From the NCBI GenBank assembly GCA_039194665.1, contig JBCCVW010000107.1, forward strand, positions 1 to 14,917: DNA of 14,917 nucleotides. Direction: 5' to 3'. Shown one piece after another: positions 10,058 to 14,917 of this stretch. Both the position numbers and the translations under genes were made by a program. The notes beneath the pieces are model-generated. The model did no database searches. It saw nothing but the letters and a program-made list of their open reading frames with translations, and had not been told where the DNA came from. Position 1 is the first letter of the stretch; each line of letters opens with the position of its first letter. This stretch comes from JABSQH01 sp039194665 (GTDB lineage: Bacteria; Actinomycetota; Acidimicrobiia; Acidimicrobiales; Ilumatobacteraceae).

Positions 10058-10540
10058 ATGCCCAAGGTTCCCGGCCTGATCAAAGGACTCGGTGTCACCC
10101 TTGGCACGCTCGGCAAGACCGTTACCGAGGGTGCCGCCACCGTGCAGTATCCGCACGAGAAAGAGGCGCCACCCGTGCGCGCCCGCGGTGTCATTGCGCT
10201 GCACGAAGGCAACTGCACCGCCTGCATGTTGTGCGCACGCTCGTGTCCCGATTGGTGCATCTACATCGAGGGCCACAAGCAGCTCGCGCCACCTCGGCGG
10301 GCAGGCGGTAAGCCACGCCAAGTCAACCATCTCGACCGGTTCGACATCGACTACGCGCTGTGCATGTACTGCGGGATCTGTGTCGAAGTGTGCCCGTTCG
10401 ACGCCCTGTTCTGGAGCCCCGAGTACGAGTATTCGGAGCCGCGCATCGCCGACCTGCTGCACGACAAGGAGAAGCTCGGCGAGTGGATGGAGACGGTGCC
10501 CGAGGCGCCGGCTCTCGAGGCGGGAGCCCAGGCGAAGTGA
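10058..10540 (+). CDS. nuoI: NADH-quinone oxidoreductase subunit I (two 4Fe-4S clusters)
   Basis: A 160-aa ferredoxin-like subunit carrying clusters N6a and N6b. Two complete CxxCxxCxxxCP motifs are present: Cys53, 56, 59, 63 (CTACMLCARSCP) and Cys102, 105, 108, 112 (CMYCGICVEVCP). Cys67 is an extra cysteine just after the first motif. The linker (GHKQLAPPRRAGGKPRQVN) and the following CPFDALFWSPEYEYSE segment are distinctive. From memory they resemble NuoI of EFG-less complexes more than the classical enzyme, which would need an alignment to confirm. ATG at 10058 is preferred over TTG at 10055, as AGGAG (10045-10049) then has an 8-base spacing. The C-terminal tail is Ala/Glu-rich. Confidence 0.96.
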   Translation: MPKVPGLIKGLGVTLGTLGKTVTEGAATVQYPHEKEAPPVRARGVIALHEGNCTACMLCARSCPDWCIYIEGHKQLAPPRRAGGKPRQVNHLDRFDIDYALCMYCGICVEVCPFDALFWSPEYEYSEPRIADLLHDKEKLGEWMETVPEAPALEAGAQAK

Positions 10541-10576
10541 GCATTGAATGGTGAGCGTCACAGTGAGGTCGATCCG

Positions 10577-11101
10577 TTGATCGCACAGGCTGCATCCGAC
10601 AGCATCAACGTTGCGCAGAACGTCGGCTTCGGCATCATCGCCGCGCTGATGATCTTCGCCGCGCTCAGCGTGGTGACGACGCGCAACGTGGTGCACGCTG
10701 CACTGTGGCTGGTGCTCGTGCTCGCCGGCGTCGCCGCGCAGTACATCCTCGCTGCTGCCGAGTTCGTCGCTGCCTCGCAGGTGCTCGTGTACATCGGCGC
10801 CGTGATGGTTCTGTTCTTGTTCGGCATCATGTTGACCCGCGCCCAGATCGGTAAAGAACGCGGGCTCAACAACCCCACGTGGGCGCTGGGCATCCCGGTG
10901 GCAGTGGTGCTGCTCGGCCTGCTCGCCTGGGTGATCATCGACGCCTTCGAAGACGACGTGTTGCCCGATCGCGGTCCGACTCCGACCGTTGCCTTGTCCG
11001 ACCAGTTCTTGTCGATCTATCTCATTCCATTCCTCGCCCTGTCTTTTGTGCTGCTCGCCGCCGCCATCGGCGCCATCGTCCTCGCCAGGAAAGATCGCTG
11101 A
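10577..11101 (+). CDS. nuoJ: NADH-quinone oxidoreductase subunit J
   Basis: A membrane subunit of about 174 aa with five helices. The third helix, with the conserved VLVYIGAVMVLFLFGIML segment (about 69-86, Tyr72 and Gly74), is the family hallmark. It contains the flexible helix linking quinone reduction to the proton path. The start is ambiguous. TTG at 10577 has GTGAGG (10563-10568) 8 bases upstream and gives a conventional N-terminus; TTG at 10544 would add eleven polar residues (MNGERHSEVDP) with a weaker site. No in-frame ATG is available. It ends in Asp-Arg directly at repeat copy 2, as NuoD does at copy 1. Confidence 0.9.
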   Translation: MIAQAASDSINVAQNVGFGIIAALMIFAALSVVTTRNVVHAALWLVLVLAGVAAQYILAAAEFVAASQVLVYIGAVMVLFLFGIMLTRAQIGKERGLNNPTWALGIPVAVVLLGLLAWVIIDAFEDDVLPDRGPTPTVALSDQFLSIYLIPFLALSFVLLAAAIGAIVLARKDR

Positions 11102-11177
11102 TGATGATGGACTCGCTCGTCGGCCCGATGGTTCTGCTCGCTCGTCTGCCGCTCGTCGCTGGCGCTTCCCTTGCGGC
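11101..11177 (+). repeat. Nuo intergenic repeat, direct copy 2 (nuoJ-nuoK gap)
   Basis: Direct repeat of 8885-8961 (71 of 77 identical, no gap). It begins within the nuoJ stop codon (TGATGATGATGG) and runs to GCGGC. Beyond base 11177 the two copies lose similarity, and each gap provides its own ribosome-binding site: GGAGGTG at 11191-11197 for nuoK here. The orientation is the same as in the nuoD-nuoH gap and opposite to the nuoC-nuoD gap. Confidence 0.9.
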
Positions 11178-11211
11178 CGGTGTGGCTATCGGAGGTGCGG
11201 TGCAGTGTTAG
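11101..11211 (+). other. Possible small bridging ORF in repeat copy 2 (36 codons)
   Basis: Starting in the nuoJ stop codon, the repeat encodes MMMDSLVGPM, then VLLARLPLVAGASLAAGV, and ends at TAG 11209-11211, inside the nuoK start region. The six base differences from copy 1 fall in five codons, three of them synonymous. This is compatible with weak coding constraint but far too few to prove it. The peptide is short and hydrophobic and has no family I recognise. Confidence 0.25.
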
Positions 11212-11503
11212 CGGTCAATTTCTTGCTGCTGGCTGCGGTGTTGTTCTGCATCGGTGTGTACGGCGTGATCGCCCGACGCAACGCGGTGCTCGTGTTGATG
11301 TCGATCGAGCTGATCCTCAACGCCGTCAACCTCAACCTCATCGCCTTTGCGCTGATGAACGGCTCGGTCGACGGCCAGGTGTTCGCGCTGTACGTCGTGG
11401 CGATCGCCGCGGCCGAGGTGGGCGTTGGGCTGGCGATGGTGCTGATGATTTATCGCAACCGTCGCTCGATCGCCCTCGATGAGTTGTCGGAGATGAAGGG
11501 CTG

Positions 11504-11504
<1 letters not shown>
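11205..11504 (+). CDS. nuoK: NADH-quinone oxidoreductase subunit K
   Basis: A 99-aa membrane subunit with three helices, the usual NuoK length, related to MrpC antiporter subunits. The two conserved membrane glutamates are present: Glu35 (MSIELILNAVNLN) and Glu71 (AIAAAEVGVGLAMVL), part of the proton-transfer chain between NuoJ and NuoN. GTG at 11205 is chosen because GGAGGTG (11191-11197) lies 7 bases upstream and the protein then starts with the first helix. The stop overlaps the nuoL ATG by one base (TGATG). Confidence 0.96.
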
Positions 11505-14029
<2,525 letters not shown>

Positions 14030-14042
14030 GAGAGAATCTCTG

Positions 14043-14917
14043 ATGGAAACCCTTACCGATCAGAACTGGTTGCTGAGTGTCGGCGTCTTCTTGCCGCTCG
14101 TCGGCGTGCTGGTGATGATGTTCATCCCGCGCGACGACGAGGCCACGCACAAGGCGATCGGCATCGTCACCGCTGGCGCCACGCTGGTGATCGGCATCAT
14201 CACGCTGTTCGCCTTCGACTACGACCAGGCGGGCGCACTGCAGTTCTTCGTCGATGCCGAGTGGATCCCGGTGATCAACTCGAACTACACGGTCGGCCTC
14301 GACGGCATCAGCCTGCCGCTGTACGTCCTGTCGATGGCGGTCACGTTCCTGGTGATGATCTACACCTGGGACAACATGCCCGACGCCGGCAACCCGAAGG
14401 CCTTCTACATGCTGATGCTGGTGCTGCAAACCGGCATGGCCGGCACCTTCGTCGCCCAGGACCTGATCCTGTTCTTCGTCTTCTTCGAAGTGGTGCTGCT
14501 GCCGATGTACTTCATGATCGGCGTGTGGGGTGGCGAGAACCGCAAGTACGCCTCGCTGAAGTTCTTCCTGTACACGATGTTCGGGTCGGCGTTCATGCTC
14601 GTCGCCTTCCTCGCACTGTTCTTCCAGACCGACGCGGTGAGCTTCGGCTTTGCCCACCTCGTGGAGGCGGGCGCTGGCGTCGACCGCGACGTCCAGATCT
14701 GGATCTTCGCTGGCATGTTCCTCGGCTTCGCCGTGAAGGTGCCGATGTTCCCGTTCCACACGTGGCTGCCCGATGCCCACACTCAGGCACCCACACAGGG
14801 CTCGGTCATCCTTGCGGCAATCCTGCTCAAGCTCGGTACGTACGGCTTCGTGCGTATCGCCATTCCGATGCTCCCCGAGGGCGCCAAGGCCTGGGCGCCG
14901 GTGATCGGCATCCTCGC
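14043..14917 (+). CDS. nuoM: NADH-quinone oxidoreductase subunit M (partial, runs off the window)
   Basis: The first 291 codons of the second antiporter-like pump subunit; the frame is open to the window end. Clear markers are GLDGISLPLYVLS (85-97), the proton-path Glu149 in FFVFFEVVLLPMYFMIG, Lys232 in FAVKVPMFPFHTWLPDAH and Lys263 in ILLKLGTYGF. ATG at 14043 has AGAGAG (14029-14034) 8 bases upstream. That site overlaps the nuoL stop and could pair with TCTCT at 14037-14041. nuoN would be expected downstream, outside the window. Confidence 0.96.
   Translation, partial: METLTDQNWLLSVGVFLPLVGVLVMMFIPRDDEATHKAIGIVTAGATLVIGIITLFAFDYDQAGALQFFVDAEWIPVINSNYTVGLDGISLPLYVLSMAVTFLVMIYTWDNMPDAGNPKAFYMLMLVLQTGMAGTFVAQDLILFFVFFEVVLLPMYFMIGVWGGENRKYASLKFFLYTMFGSAFMLVAFLALFFQTDAVSFGFAHLVEAGAGVDRDVQIWIFAGMFLGFAVKVPMFPFHTWLPDAHTQAPTQGSVILAAILLKLGTYGFVRIAIPMLPEGAKAWAPVIGIL

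Noticed and set aside
7613..11204. The intergenic repeats as a CRISPR array or IS ends
   Set aside because: There are only three copies kilobases apart, one of them inverted, with no regular spacers, transposase gene or target-site duplication visible.

Overview
The window is high-G+C bacterial chromosomal DNA, densely packed with genes. It runs from a methionine synthase gene, through an MFS transporter and an aquaporin, into a long respiratory complex I (nuo) gene run that leaves the window inside nuoM. The codon use, the frequent GTG/TTG starts, the leaderless-looking promoters and the nuo protein sequences point to an actinomycete. I suspect an Acidimicrobiia-type organism (Ilumatobacter-like), but that lineage call is inference and not proven by anything in the window.

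Layout. Bases 1-30 look like the last codons of an upstream gene that overlaps metH by ATGA. Bases 27-3767 hold a full-length cobalamin-dependent methionine synthase. A 14-bp perfect stem-loop (3774-3808) separates metH from a convergent MFS transporter gene (3802-5016, minus strand), whose stop codon and C-terminal tail lie inside the terminator repeats. The MFS gene diverges from an AqpZ-type aquaporin (5124-5849) across about 107 bases that hold both promoters. Then follow nuoA, B, C, D, H, I, J, K, L and the start of M, all on the plus strand.

The nuo genes encode the quinone-reducing arm (B, C, D, I) and the proton-pumping membrane arm (A, H, J, K, L, M; N presumably lies just downstream). 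The NADH-oxidising module nuoEFG is absent between nuoD and nuoH, where it sits in the classical 14-gene operon. The operon therefore resembles the 11-subunit, EFG-less complexes, whose electron donor need not be NADH.

The most unusual feature is a small dispersed repeat. Most nuo genes overlap or lie within 40 bases of each other. The only three larger gaps (C-D, D-H, J-K, each about 100 bases) all carry copies of one element. The D-H and J-K copies are direct and match at 71 of 77 positions; the C-D copy is inverted and diverged. The direct copies also hold an open reading frame that bridges the stop of the upstream gene and the start of the downstream one. NuoL is oversized (841 aa), with a His/Asp-rich loop, a second extra loop carrying two cysteines, and a duplicated C-terminal motif.
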